Of a stretch of 64,000 bases of DNA, positions 23,095 through 36,400 are shown one piece after another (the stretch's first letter is position 1; each line of letters begins with the position of its first letter). Position numbers and translations under genes: made by a program. The notes beneath the pieces were generated by a model, which was given only the letters and a program-made list of their open reading frames with translations, was not told where the DNA came from and ran no database searches. This stretch comes from Ornithodoros turicata (taxonomy: Eukaryota > Arthropoda > Arachnida > Ixodida > Argasidae). The stretch covers positions 332,501 to 396,500 of the forward strand of contig NW_026999401.1 of the NCBI RefSeq assembly GCF_037126465.1, in the 5' to 3' direction.

Positions 23095-23749
23095 CAGACT
23101 TGTGCCCGTTACTCGAAAAATGTAATTGATTACCGTTACCGTTACTTCTGTGGAAAAAGTAATTGATTACCATTACCAATTACTCGACTTCAAATGTAAT
23201 TGAGTAACGAGTAGAAAAGTAACGCGTTACTTCGGTCGTTACTCTGCATTCACGCAAATTATAACCGTCTTTGTGTGCCTCAGAAAAAAAAAGTTCAACA
23301 GCGGAACAGCTGAAATAACAAGATAAACAAAAACACGTAGGACAAGGAGATCTGACTGTACGCCCGGGAAGACGTTGACCCGAGTGTGGAAGAGCATTGC
23401 GTGGAACTTCCCCATGACTCACTAAGCCCCCAAGCCTCAGGTACCATCACACTGGTGTAGGAAGAGATTAGGGAGAGAGACTCTGAAATTCCAGAGCGTT
23501 ATTACAATGGCAAATTAAAGTATATACAACCTCCGCTTGCTATAGTAGAACAGCCCAACAAAGGCTGATGGCACCAGGGGCTTGACTTGGGGCAGAACAT
23601 CTGAAAGACAAGCTCATCTCTGCCGGAAAAGTAATCAATTACTGAGTAATCGATTACTCAGAAAAGTAATTGATTACTCGAAAAATTACTCAAAAAGGTA
23701 ATTGATTACAAGAAACGCAATTACTAGTAACGCGTTACGCACAAGTCTG
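23095..23749. mobile_element. hAT non-autonomous element (GTAATTGATTAC family), copy 1
   Basis: The 8-bp duplication CGTGGGAG lies at 23087-23094 and 23750-23757. The ends are CAGACTTGTG with subterminal repeats of GTAATTGATTAC and TAACGCGTTAC. It is the same family as 61459-62197. It is non-coding. Confidence 0.9.
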
Positions 23750-23896
23750 CGTGGGAGAAGCATGCAGACAAGGACAGAACGAACAAGCATTGGTGCGGAA
23801 AGCTGCACAGGTGCTAATAATTTTGGAAGGCGTGAGCAGTTTTAAAAGACGGTCGTACAATGATACGTTGAGATAGCACCTTTCCTTTTGACAATA

Positions 23897-24085
23897 CAGT
23901 CAAACTCCTTTACAACGAAACTCAGGGGACAGCAAAAAAAAAAAAAAAAAAAAATTGCAGTAAAGGTATTTTCGTTAAAAAGGATGTCCATTATTGGACG
24001 TATAGGGCTCCAGCGGGACCGCAAAAAAAATTTGCTGTAGTGGTATTTTCGTTAAAAAGGTGTTCGCTATAAAGGAGTTTGACTG
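23897..24085. mobile_element. 189-bp Tc1/mariner-type MITE
   Basis: The inverted ends CAGTCAAACTCCTTTA are flanked by TA. Internal TTTTCGTTAAAAAGG motifs are repeated. It contains a poly(A) stretch. Confidence 0.85.
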
Positions 24086-24565
24086 TATTAAAAAAAAAAC
24101 GAAAAAAATGGAATGTTTGGTTCTAAGCCTAATCGTCGCAGCAGACACCTGTTAGCAGAAGACACGTTGCTCCCGGCTAGGACGTGATAGGGAAAGCATA
24201 TAAAGTTTTTGGCAGACGCTTCGTTATTGCCTCTTAAACACACCTCTTTCTCATACGGTCACAACATTTGAAACTCTGGTGTACTTATCGGGAACGTTGC
24301 ACAACAACAGGAGACCTTGCTGGCAACAACCGGTCCCAAAGCAACGATGAGCGCAATTATTCTACAAGCAGGCGCACGCGTATACTCTTTCAGCGTGCCG
24401 GTGCAATGTTTTGACACTGACAGACATTTAGGTCTTCCTCGTTTCCTGGATGTGCGATGTAGACGTCCCAACGTGCTGAAATAACCACGCGCTGTATAGC
24501 GAGGGCGAGACAAGAGATTACCCTTCGTCTGTTCAATCAGCAGCGATGACGCGGGACGTAGCCGA
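24086..24565. other. 5' flank of the microplusin-like gene
   Basis: No repeat end was recognised. This is the presumed promoter region of the gene starting at 24642; apart from the TATA box I cannot name regulatory sites. Confidence 0.5.
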
Positions 24566-24572
24566 TATATAA
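24566..24572 (+). promoter_or_regulatory. TATA box of the microplusin-like gene
   Basis: TATATAA lies 76 bp upstream of the ATG at 24642. It predicts a start near 24597 and a 5' leader of about 45 bases. Confidence 0.7.
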
Positions 24573-24641
24573 GCGGGGAGAGGTTGACTAGTGAGCACGC
24601 GGTTTCTGCGAGAGGGTAGAAAAGACGTCTACTGCTCAACC

Positions 24642-27600
24642 ATGAAGGGTCTCTTCGGCGTTGCTGTTCTGGCCGCGGTTGTTCTGATGGCGTCGGCTCA
24701 CCATCCGGAGTTGTGCAGTGAGTATATACTTTGAACCTTGTTTTCTGCGGAAATAAGTTGTGCTGGCCAGGAGGTCTGTTTTTGAACATTATGCTGCTAC
24801 AGTGTGGTCGAGTGTTAGACGTGGAGACGTTCGAAGAGAGGCAGCCAGGGATTTGCGCAGGGTTTGGAAGGTTGCCCATTTTGGAGGTATTCCGGTCTTT
24901 TGGAAGGTATTTTAGGGGTGTTGCAAGATGTTTGTGGGGTATTTGGGTATGAGGGGGTGCTGAGAAAATCCATGGGGGCAACCTTCCCAAAGGGGAAGGA
25001 CGGGAGGTGTGATTCTTTTCAACGTAGCTAGAGTAGGTTGTTTTACAGTTCAGTCGAGAACAAAAAGTGAAACGCGAAATAAATGAAGAATAAGGAAGCC
25101 CCCCAATAAAACTTACTCACCGAGACTAATCCTTGGTGCATTGTCCTGCTTCATTTATATTAAGTTTTTACTTTCGTTTTTTTCAAGGATAATATTTTTC
25201 TGAGAAGTGTACAACGTCTTTGCAGCAGAACAAATTCCCCGTTAATACATACGTGGCTAAGGATTAAATACAGTAAACTGAAGAGTACATACAGTGAACC
25301 CTCGATATAACGAAACTGTTTTTGTTTGTTTTTTCGAAATTTTCGATTTATTCCAAGTCTTACGCTGTCCCGACCGATTTCCACGAGTTTCGAATACGAT
25401 AATAAACCTCTACCTGAGAAATGTCACCATGACGTTGGTAGACACACTGAAACCAAAACAGATCGGAAGGGGAGGGCTGGGTTTCACGAATGGGCATTTG
25501 TTCGCTGCCTCCCATTGAAAGAAAAGTAGGACAGAAGGTCGCGTCCTTTTCAGAAACCATCGTAAAACCCTCAAGACCGCGGCTTTCGGGCGCGACCTTG
25601 TTCGCCACTAGCTTTGAACGTAGTTCAACTCTACCAAATTGGTGGCGCTGTCGAACATTATGACGTCATTTGTTTACAAACAAGTAGATGTTTATTCGAA
25701 GCGTCTTGCCAACCGACTCCCGCTTAGCGCGAACGGCGAGCTAGCAGAAGCTCGTGATCTCGTTGTCGTTGATGTGTTATTTTTTTTTTTACGTCATTTT
25801 ATTTCCCCTGTAAATGAAACGATTGTCAAGGTATTCACAACCAGGGCCGCGAAGCGACTATCGCTGTTACTGTGACACATTCGGTTATATAGATTTTTGT
25901 TTTCGGTTCCTGTTGCTCGCTTAGAACCAGGCTGTGTATATTCTACGTCTAAATTTCTTTCTGGCTATATTGTGCAGTCTTTAGACAATGCTTCTATAAG
26001 ATGCGTGTGTGGGACTTCAAAGGGCTGCTAAATACTGGGAGCTGACGCGTTCGAAGAATAGTTTGGGCTGGTTGGTTGGTGTAAATTCATAGTTAAAGGG
26101 GCGCAAAAATGCGAAAAACAACGTGCTCTCAAATGAATGATCGTGTTTCAATTAGTATAATGCTAGCAAAATTAGTTCACACGGCGCTACCGTTTAGAAG
26201 AAAAACGCAATGAAAACAGAGCCATCTTTTGGCGAATTCGGGTGGTCATTTCGTAGCAACTTTTTTTGTCAGATCTCGAGCAGTCATGTTCGCTTGGTCA
26301 AAATGATGCAATCTCGCATGTTCGCGTGGCGCTTTCCGAGCGCTCGGAATTTGCCAGCTAGCACTTTTTTTTTGCCCGGTCTCAAAACGATCGAGCAGCA
26401 GATTGCTCAACTGTATCCGGTGTCGTCACATCCGCACTGCAACGGTGGCGAGCGCCCTCATTGGCCCGCATGTTGAAATCACGTGGTTTAGCAGACGACA
26501 GAACTCGAAGACTTGCTACCGCGACGCCCCTACACACTTAAAAATGAACTTCACCGCATAGCACGCTCCTAGCCAACCATCATCTCGAATGATATCGTTA
26601 TCTGTTCTGATTTGTTGAAAACGGGAGGCGTACGCCTTTTCTATGACAATTATGAACAGCATAAGTGTCACAAAAAAGGCGTACGCCTCCCGTTTTTAAC
26701 AAATCAGGGCAGATAACGATATCATTTGAGATGATGGTTGGCTAGGAGCGTGCTGTGTGGTGAAGTTCATTTTTAAGAGTGTAGCGTGATCCAAGTACCT
26801 AAAACCGCTAGATTCCCAGAAATCATGTTCGGGTGGCAACGGTCACGTGATCCAGCTCGGTCGCCGACCTAGCAATTTCCGAGCACTCGGCCATGTTGCT
26901 ATGAAATGACCAGCCGAATTCGCTATTTGGCGGCAACGGATGGGATCACCAGGAGGCAAAGATTGGCGGCATCCAATCAGACAGCGGGAGAAGCGCGCGC
27001 AAACTTATCGTGGGTATGTGGATTTGGAACAGGTCCGATCGTAGTGTTCCGTATATGCGCCGTATGATGCGCACTGCTGCATTTTTCAATACCCGGATTC
27101 ACTGAATTCTAGCCCACAACAGTTCTCGCGAATGTTCCACTGACAACATTTATCTTCACGTCGTTCGGACAGCGACGCCACTCCGCTTCGCAGCGCGCAC
27201 TATGTTTTTCGCCGGGAGCGCTCCATTGGGCGTCACGCGCGTGCACGCGCAGTATATGGGCTAAAAACACCGATGCACGAGATGAAACGACGTTTACTGC
27301 TTAGCGCCGAAGCAAGAAAGGTTCCGGTATGATTTCGATTGTAGCTCCGTAACGGAATCGAAGTTTTGAATTATGATAGCACGTACGAAATTAACGTATT
27401 CAAACGTAACTTAACGCAATTTGAAGTCAACTTGTTTTTGCATTTTAGTGCCCCTGTAAGCTACCAAAGAACGAGACAAGTAAGCCGGACTTTCAACCAC
27501 TGTACTACAAATGAAAGAGGAACAAGGAGTTCACCATTCATTGTTCCCTTTTCATTTGTAACGTGGTGTAACAGGGTTGAAAGTAGGACTTTGTGTGTTA

Positions 27601-30600
27601 CTCGTCTTGAGTATGAATGTGTTCAAACACTAGTACAGCTTGGGACAAAAGTTTACGGAACACCGGGGTGTCGCATTTCTCCAATGGAGCGGCTATCTAG
27701 CAGCAAACCGGAGTCAGCACACATACTGAGAAATGGATGGAATTACCGGCCACCTGTTTCTTATTCGATCTCTTCCTGATAGCTAGCAGGTGGCCGCTCC
27801 GCTGAAGAAATACGCAGGTGCTGTGTTCAGTAAACTTTTGTCCCACGCTGTACCAACTGTGCTGGTCGAAGCTTCCTCTGGAGTTCCTGACAGACATTTC
27901 AGACGGATGTGGGCACAGTTCCCCCTAAAGTATAGAACCAGCGATTACTGCTAATGCGCATGTCCCTTACTCCTTCCTGGGGTTCCTCTCTCTGTCTCAT
28001 CCGCCTCCCTGTCCAGGGGCGCGTTCCTCGCCATTTCGTAGCTTCGCAAGTTTGCTTTTGCTCCGCCCTATTGCCACATCGCAGATTCATAACTTCACGT
28101 TGACTCCATCCATCACCATAGCAACAGGTGGGCCACGTGGTACTCTTCGCGTGAGCGCTAATAAGCCGTTCCCTGCCAGCCCGTGCGCCTGCATGATCGT
28201 CGGCGTTGGGAGCGGTGATCGACACTAGCGTATAGCCAGAGGGGGGTTACGGGGTTCAAACCCCCCGAAATCGTACCTTTGGTAGTGCATTTCGGAGAGG
28301 GAAACGCGGGGGGAAATCCTCCTCTCCCATGTAGAGCCCCCTTAGAACCCCTCCCGAAATATATTTTTCTGGCTACGCCGCTATGCGATCGATATATGCG
28401 ACGATCGCGTTGGAAATAAATTTTTATGTGCTCTTAAACCTGGAAGGCATCGCTGATAACGACCCAGTGCGCAAGTCCTGCACTCATGGGGATTCTTTCG
28501 CTACCATGTGGAGAAAGATTAACAAAGGGAGCATGAAAACAAATGTATTTCGTATGAATAAGCTTAGCTTTCATGTTAATAGTAAACTTGCTCCCATCCC
28601 CAAGTAGAGCCCTGCATGGGCCCGGGCCCCCGACCCGGCCCGCGGGCTGGGCCGGGCTTGTTATTGGCTGTGTGCTCCGGGCCGGGCCGACAAAATACGC
28701 CAACACCGCGGGCCGGGCCGGGGTCGACAAACTTGTTTCCGAGAGTGAGGCTCCACCGGGTCACGCAGCTAATTCCACGCAATGGAGGACTATTAGTTCA
28801 TGTCATCACGTGCTTGCGTCATTCTTCTGCATAGTATTTGCAAAAACAAGCAAGGGACACTGCATTGTGCGTATGATTCGACCCTCTATAACATTCTCAA
28901 AGCCACTTTACATTGCTCCTGACTCCTCACGTATTTCACAAACACGTTCGCAAAGCTTGGTGAGAGGGGTAAGGATTGGGAAGAGTTTGTCGACGGCATC
29001 CTCTACATCTACAAAAACTTGATAGTATAACGGTAGCGCGCTTGCCCGCGTGCGTCCTGGATTTAATTTCGTCTCGCGCTGTTGTGGTGTCAAACCAACA
29101 GTTCTTGTACGTTTGCGGGACCTGTCTTCTCTTCTGATAAATTTCCTTATAAATTTTTGTGATAAGCGCTCGAAACGCTTATGTCACGTCTGGAAATACT
29201 AGGCCGGGATCCACGCGCTGAGTCGCCGGGCCGGGCCTGGCCCTGCTCTATTCGCTGAGTCATCGGGCCGGGTCGGGTCGCATAAAAGTGTAGCAGCCGC
29301 CTATCAGCATCGCCCATCGCCCATCGACAACGAGCGCAATAAATGGGACGCGAGCTCACGGGGCCGCTTCTGCGTGCCAGTGCGCTTTCGCATTCTTTCT
29401 GGCAACGACAGTCAGTCTAGTTGTCCTTGCTTGTCTCCCGAGGTACACGCCACAACTGGTGACCCGACAATGAACGTTTCTCCAGACGCTCCTTTGGAGC
29501 CGCCTCCTTCTGCACCGCCTGCTTTGACAGGGGCCACAGTAGGCGCCGTTGGCACAGAAGTCCACCTGCCGCCGTTCTGGACGAAAAACCCGTGTGCATG
29601 GTTCTCGCAGGTCGAAGCTCGCTTCGCCCTTCGCCGAATCACATCACCCCTTACGATGTATCTGAACGTCGTTTCGGCCTTACCTCCCGACGTTGCTGAC
29701 CAGGTAGACGACCTTCTGGCCTCCCCACCTGCCGAAAATCCGTACCAACAGCTCAAGGAAGCGATTCTTTCGTGTGCTGAGTGCAATTGTCCTTGTCCTT
29801 ATCGCCTTGTCCTTAACCCCGTTCCCTTGTTCTCGGTGACACATCAACTGATCCTTGAGTGGCTGGCCCTCTTTTTCTGAAATCGACAGACAATTGCTCG
29901 AATTACACATCATCCTCTAATTTAGGCGGTCGTGATGAAGTGCTGCTTTGGGAAGAGTTCCTCTCCAGTACTGGACTAACGGACGAACTCTAATAGGACA
30001 CCTTTCCATCATCATCCCTTTCTCATCCCTTCCACAAGCGCAATGGGGCAGTGTACCGCCATAACGGCGGAGAATCGTCCGGCCTTGTCCTTAACCCCGC
30101 AAAATGCGTTTTCGGCCAGTCGTCCGTGCGGTTCCTGGGACACGAGGTAACCCCGGAGGGTATTCGGCCTCTCCCATCCAAAGTGCACGCGATCCAGCAG
30201 TTCCCCGCCCCCACTTCCTTTCGGAAACTGCGCGAATTCCTGGGACTCATCAACTTTCATCGCCGCTTCATCCCGCACTGTGCCGACATTCTTCGTCCTC
30301 TCACTGATACGCTGCGCAATTCTGGGAGTGCGGCAAAGCCTTTCCACCTCTCTCCCGAGGCTCTGGACGCATTCGTACGGGCCAAGACCGCCTTGCCGAT
30401 GCCGCCCTACTGGTACACCCTGATCCTTCGGCCGACCTCCGCCTCATGGTCGACGCATCAACCCATGCCGTCGGAGCCGTGCTCCAACAATATTCCCCAT
30501 CCGGTTGGTGCCCACTGGCCTTCTTTTCCCAGAGACTCAAGCCCTCTGAAGAAAACTACAGCACGTTCAGTCGAGAGCTCCTGGCCATCTATTACGCGCT

Positions 30601-33409
30601 TAAACACTTTCACCATTTCCTCGACGGGCAGACCTTCCACGTGCTCACAGACCACAAGCCTCTGACCTTTGCGTTCAAGTCTAACCGTGCTGCGTACTCC
30701 TCTGCCGACCTTCGTCACCTGTGCTACATCTCTGAGTACACCACGGACATTCGCTTTGTGCACGGTGCTGAAAACCAAGCAGCGGATGCCCTTTCCCGCA
30801 TCGAGGCCGTCCGTGTCTCCGGCGTCACTCTCGACGACATCGCGGAAGCACAGGCAAATGATCGAGATCTCCGTGATTATACGCCCGCTAGCCCCTGCAG
30901 GATGTCCCTCCAACTCAAGTACATTCCTCTCCCCATGGCTCCTTGCGACATCGCCTGCGACGTTTCCGGTGATTCGCCGCGCCCGTATCTCCCTCCTTCG
31001 CTCCGTTTCCCAGCCTTCCAGAGCTTCCACAGCATTGCTCATCCCGGCATCCGGGCCACCCAGCGTCTGTTGTGTTCCCGTTTCGTCTGGCCGGGCATAA
31101 ACGCCGACGTGAGACGCTGGGCACGATCCTGCATGGCCTGCCAGAGGGCCAAAATAACCCGTCACACCAAGTCGCCCGTCGGCCAATTTCCCCTGTCCGA
31201 CGGCCGCTTCCGTCATCTCCATGTCGACATCGTCGGCCCCCTACCACCCTCCCGCGACTATCGGTACCTTCTTACCATGGTCGACAGGTATACCCGGTGG
31301 CCCGAAGCTCTGCCCATCCCAGACATGACCGCCGACACCGTAGCTCGTGCGATCGTCTCTACCTGGATCGCCCGCTACGGATGCCCCACTCGAATTACGA
31401 CCGACCAGGGCAGGCAATTCCAAAGCGCCCTCTTCAAGGCTCTCATGACCCTGCTGGGAGTTCACCACATCAGAACGACTGCCTATCATCCCGCCGCTAA
31501 CGGTGCTGTAGAGCGCTTCCATCGCCAGCTCAAGGCATCGCTTATTGCTCGCGAGGCCCAAGTCACCTGGGTAGATCATCTGCCGATTGTGCTGTTGGGC
31601 ATTCGTTCTGCCCTCAAGCAGGACCTGTCCTGCTCCGCTGCAGAGCTCGTCTTTGGAACGACGCTGCACCTCCCCGGCGATTTCTGGCTCGACTCCCAAG
31701 CCGAAACTCGGCAGTCTGAATACGTCGAGTTACTTCGTCGCTTCTTCCGACGCCTTTCGCCGACCGCCACCAGGACCCCCAATTCCCCGGTCATCTTCGT
31801 CCACCCCGATCTCAAGACATGCACACACGTCTTTCTTCGGCATGACGCCCCCCGCAAGCCCCTTTCACCCCATTACGACGGTCCCTTCCGTGTCCTGTCT
31901 CGCACCGACAAGACCATGACTCTGGACATTCAAGCCCGGCCTCAGGTGGTCTCCCTCGACAGGGTAAAACCGGCATACCTGGAGGTCGACACCCCTGCCG
32001 CACCTGCCACAGAGTCCTCTGTCTTCGTCCCTCACCCACCTCGCGTCAAGCCTCGCCGCACCGTTACCTGGGCTACTCCCCTCTCTGTGTCTTATTCTCC
32101 TTCAACCCGTCTTCGGGGAGGGGGAGCCCTGTAGCAGCCGCCTATCAGCATCGCCCATCGCCCATCGACAACGAGCGCAATAAATGGGACGCGAGCTCAC
32201 GGGGCCGCTTCTGCGTGCCAGTGCGCTTTCGCATTCTTTCTGGCAACGACAGTCAGTCTAGTTGTCCTTGCTTGTCTCCCGAGGTACACGCCACAAAAGC
32301 TTGAAGATCGGGGCCCGGGCCTGGCCCGGCCATTTTTCGATGCGCCTGGGCTGGGTCGGGCGCGGAAAAGTCGGCCCGTGCAGGGCTCTATCCCCAAGTG
32401 TGCTGGGTACTGTGCGGTATCCTGACAAATTGCCCGACTTGAACCTGAACCAGTATTAGATATTCCGTGCAATATATAATATACATAATATATAATAATA
32501 CAATATAAACCAAGGTTGTTGTTTTCCACCCACCGCATAGGGCTATTTCCTGATCCGAATCTATTGTTATCGGTACAAGCACGATATCTTTTGTCAAGGA
32601 GGTGAAGTCACTGGGCGTCTGGTTCACTGATACGATGTCGTGGGATAAGGACGTCGGTTATATCACTAACAAAATATCGCGCGTGATCGGCATTTTAGGT
32701 CGACACAGAAACGTCCTTCCAACTAAGGCAAAAGTTATGACCTATAACGCACTGGTTTACCCTCACCTCACATACTGTCACCTAGTTTGGGGAACCACAA
32801 CGCAAACAAATCTTGAAAGGTTAGTTTTGTGTCAGAAGAAGGTACTTCGTCACATAGCAAACGTTCCCTTTTTACATCCCAACAGGATCCCTCTTCGCGA
32901 AATTTAGCATAATCAGAATTATGGATCTCTATAAGTACCGTATGTCCATTACATATGCAAGTTCAGTAAAGCAAAATAATCACATCTTTCTAGCCCTAGC
33001 CAATTTAACCATGAGATTAACCTCTTATTCACTACGCTACAATGAGCCCTACATCACACCGTGTGCACGAACTAACTATGGCTCACAGTTGGTTTCATAT
33101 AATCTTCCACGACATATTAATTCCCATATCCAAAACAACATTAACATCAGCTGTCTTTCAATTCGCTCAATAAAGGCCATGTATGTTCACTAGGATAGTC
33201 ATATTATTTCGTGTGTTCTCATAGCTTTTTTGTTTTATGCATCTTAATGCATTGTGTTCATTACCATTGTCTAACTCCGTGATTTATCTGGTTTGCTGTT
33301 TGTCATTGCTTTACCTGTCGAGTGTACAAAGGGGGGTCAGGCCTCGTCAAGCTGCAGCTTTTGCAGCTTTTTGTCTGTATCCCCCCACCAAGTGTCATTG
33401 GTGAAATAA

Positions 33410-33482
<73 letters not shown>

Positions 33483-36400
33483 TTTCGTGAAGCTTCAGAG
33501 ATCGCGAATACTCAATGCGCTGTCGTGCAGCACCGGCGACGGCGGTTGAGCCTCTACCAAGCAACGGTCTTTTCTTTCTTTTTGCTTGCCCCATGGCCAT
33601 TGGACAGCCTCTGGCATAGCACTGACGAGGGCGGAGCAAACGCGAACAAAGTTAAAATCTGGGCAGGTTGGTGACTCATTTTAAAATTGATAAAACTCCA
33701 GAGCTGGGTAAAAAGGGACAAAAGGACATTTGCATCGCGGTGCTAGTCGAACGTCGAAATCCGCTTTTCCTCCACCCACATCGTAGAACCTAGAATTAAC
33801 AGGTACTTCATTGGAAACGACTGTACTCGCGGTGCTTCCAATTCACACTCGATCGGACTCTATCCAGGAAGGCCCTGACTTCCTTGAACCTCCTTCCATA
33901 TAGTATTTCAAGTTTTCCATCAAACAGTACAACAGTACACCAGGTCTCTGTTCGTAGTGCATAATTGAATCTTTCTGTCCCACTAAGATAAGCTACTTTA
34001 ATACGACACAATAATATACAGAGTAGAAACTGGACTGTTAGGGTAAGCCCTGAGGTTATGTCTATTCTCTTCTCCCTCGCATGTATGTGACTTTATTAAT
34101 GGTAATGGAAACGCAACTCAATGCTGAGTCAAGGGGGCCGTGATGATGATAATGGCGGTGGTGGTGGAGATAAGAAAACGACAACTCAGGACGCGCGATC
34201 ACCCCCCCCCCCTTCCCAAAGCACGCATACACATACACACACACATAAATGGGATGATGTGGTGGGTACACTGCCCCATTGCGCTTGTGGAAGGGATGAG
34301 AAAGAGATGATGATGGAAAGGTGTCCTATTAGAGTTCGCCCATTAGTCCAGTGCTGGAGAGGAACTCTTCCCAAAGCAGCACTTCATCACGGCCGCCTAA
34401 ATTAGAGGATGATGTGTAATTCGAGCAATTGTCTGTCGATTTCAGAAAAAGATGGCCAGCCACTCAAGGATCAGTTGAAGTGTCACCGAGACCATGCTAC
34501 ACCTGCAGTGAGTAAATTAATAGGTACCCCGCTATATAGCAAATAAAACGGAATTTAATTGAATTGTGCGAAACGTATATATTGGTGCTGAAAACGACAA
34601 GGATATGTGTAGTTTAATTATTAAACTTAATTGTTTGCAGTAGAAAGCGCTAAGTACTGTTCTTACGCTTTAGTGGAGTACATGGTTGAGAACTGTCTAT
34701 TGATTCCTTTATCCAATTGCATCCGATTATCCGATTTCAAGCACAGACTTTTTGTGGCTGCCACTGCGGCTGATTACAGCTGGTCTCCATAGTAACGGTC
34801 GCTGAAAACACAGAGCTCTGTGACTGGCGGACTCGACATGACTACGTCACGTTTAGGCTTTGTTTACAGCATGCAGGTGGCGTTACTCGCGCGCCCCTTC
34901 ATTAGAAGCGATTAGAAGGTGTGTTTCCATGGTAACGGGGTGCTGTTCCCTAGGAGAATTGCACGTTTCTGGTATAGCAGTGTTATTGGAAAATGTGGTA
35001 CGCTCGCGGGGAAAAGCCTTGCTATTGAGATCAGTATATCGCGTACAGGCTACAGTACTTGTAACAAAAAATACGCTAAACACATGCGGTTCGGACGGTT
35101 TTCTCAACGCCTTGAACCGTCAAGCCCTATCGGGCAACGCGAGTGTACATTATATGTGAGGTGCAGTGATAGCACATTGCGGTCTCAAATTGCTATTGAA
35201 AAGTCTAATTTTGATTCTTTGCTGAACTATTTGTTACAACACAGTTGAACAGCAAGTTCGACAGTGTAAACAGACAACTCCAGTGCGACAGTGACTCCTG
35301 CACCGTCCGTAAGCTGTGTGCTGAAGCTGACTTCGTAAGTGACAAACAACATTAACATCGACAATGACTCATGTATATAGTTTCTGAAAATGAACTCGCT
35401 TTATTTTCTTGATGTGTGTCTCGCAAACCCTAATTGCATTTGCTTCTTGGTTCCGACAGAAGACTGCTCTGAAGAAGTTCTTCACTGTAAGTTTTCGTAC
35501 TCTCCATTACTGTATAGTGACCGAGTATTCCAGGGTATGTAAAAAAGGACGAAGCAAATCAGAAAAAAATTAGATTGATTCAGTACGAATTAAAAAAGCA
35601 CTGAATTGCACAAATTTATGCTCTCGGAATAAAAGATGCCGTTGCTGTTACATAAATACAAAAGTAACGGGATTTCATCCGTTGCGTCGTCCGTGAGCAG
35701 GGTTGCCAGGTCAAAATCTTGAAAAGACGCCATCGCGCCACGAGAAAGTACCAAAAGTAGCCAATTACGTAGCCAGTGCAGGCATCATATCATGAATGAA
35801 GGAAGAACTCTAAACGAGTGCGAAAACCTCAGCAGAGAAACAAAACAGTCCGAAGGACATCGTACCCATACAGGGTGTCCCACCGAAAAAGGGCCAGGGG
35901 CTAAAGAAAAAACGGAGTGCTTTACACAAATGGAACCAACTGTACGTGTTTGGCAGTTGTGTGGTCTATCCAAAAATATTTTTTCATCGCCCCCTTGTCA
36001 ATTACCGTAATTTCACGCGTATAAGCCGCACCGCAGATAAGCCGCAGGACGCGTTTTTTGGGACGTTTTGAAAATTTTCTGGCAGATAAGCCGCAGATAA
36101 GCCGCGGGCAATACGAGACGACTGATTTGTGCGACAAAGGAGACCATAGAGAAGGCCATAAACCCTGTGGTCCATACTCCGGGATCGGCACAGTGTACAA
36201 CAGAGGAGGTCAGTTCTGGAGTTCTACCAAGATCGGATTGTGCACTTGTCGGGTGTTTTTCGTGGGCTGATGGGTCAGTGATCTTCCAGAAGACGTGAAT
36301 CACTGTCACCACTTTCCTTAAAGCTGCTTGGGGGAATGCACCAGGAAGATCAGTCTACTCGAATGTGGACCCGTCCCTGTTACGCACTGTTCGTGCATCG

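Larger units (their letters stand above)
29289..32295 (+). mobile_element. Gypsy LTR retrotransposon, internally deleted chimera
   Basis: The LTRs at 29289-29454 and 32130-32295 (166 bp each, TG...CA) are identical by eye, with a 4-bp duplication AAAG on both sides. A primer-binding-like TGGTGACCCGAC follows the 5' LTR, and the purine tract GGGGAGGGGGAGCCC precedes the 3' LTR. Gag is cut after about 100 codons. Protease and most of reverse transcriptase are gone and replaced by a ~226-bp inverted segment of the neighbouring microplusin-like gene. It is non-autonomous but very young by LTR identity. Confidence 0.92.
28605..32390. mobile_element. hAT non-autonomous element containing a Gypsy insertion
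   Basis: The duplication TCCCCAAG is at 28597-28604 and 32391-32398. The ends TAGAGCCCTGCA are exact inverted repeats, followed by GGGCCGGGC-rich subterminal DNA on both sides. Without the 3-kb Gypsy insertion the element is about 0.8 kb and non-coding. It lies in intron 1 of the microplusin-like gene. Confidence 0.9.

Noticed and set aside
28616..28834. Gly/Pro-rich frames on both strands
   Set aside because: Translation of GGGCCGGGC repeats at the hAT end.
29374..29880. Full-length gag
   Set aside because: Only the first ~105 codons from 29470 look like Gag; the remainder reads through rearranged DNA.
33322..33639. Poly-Tyr and poly-Ile frames
   Set aside because: Translation of the (ATT)n LINE tail.
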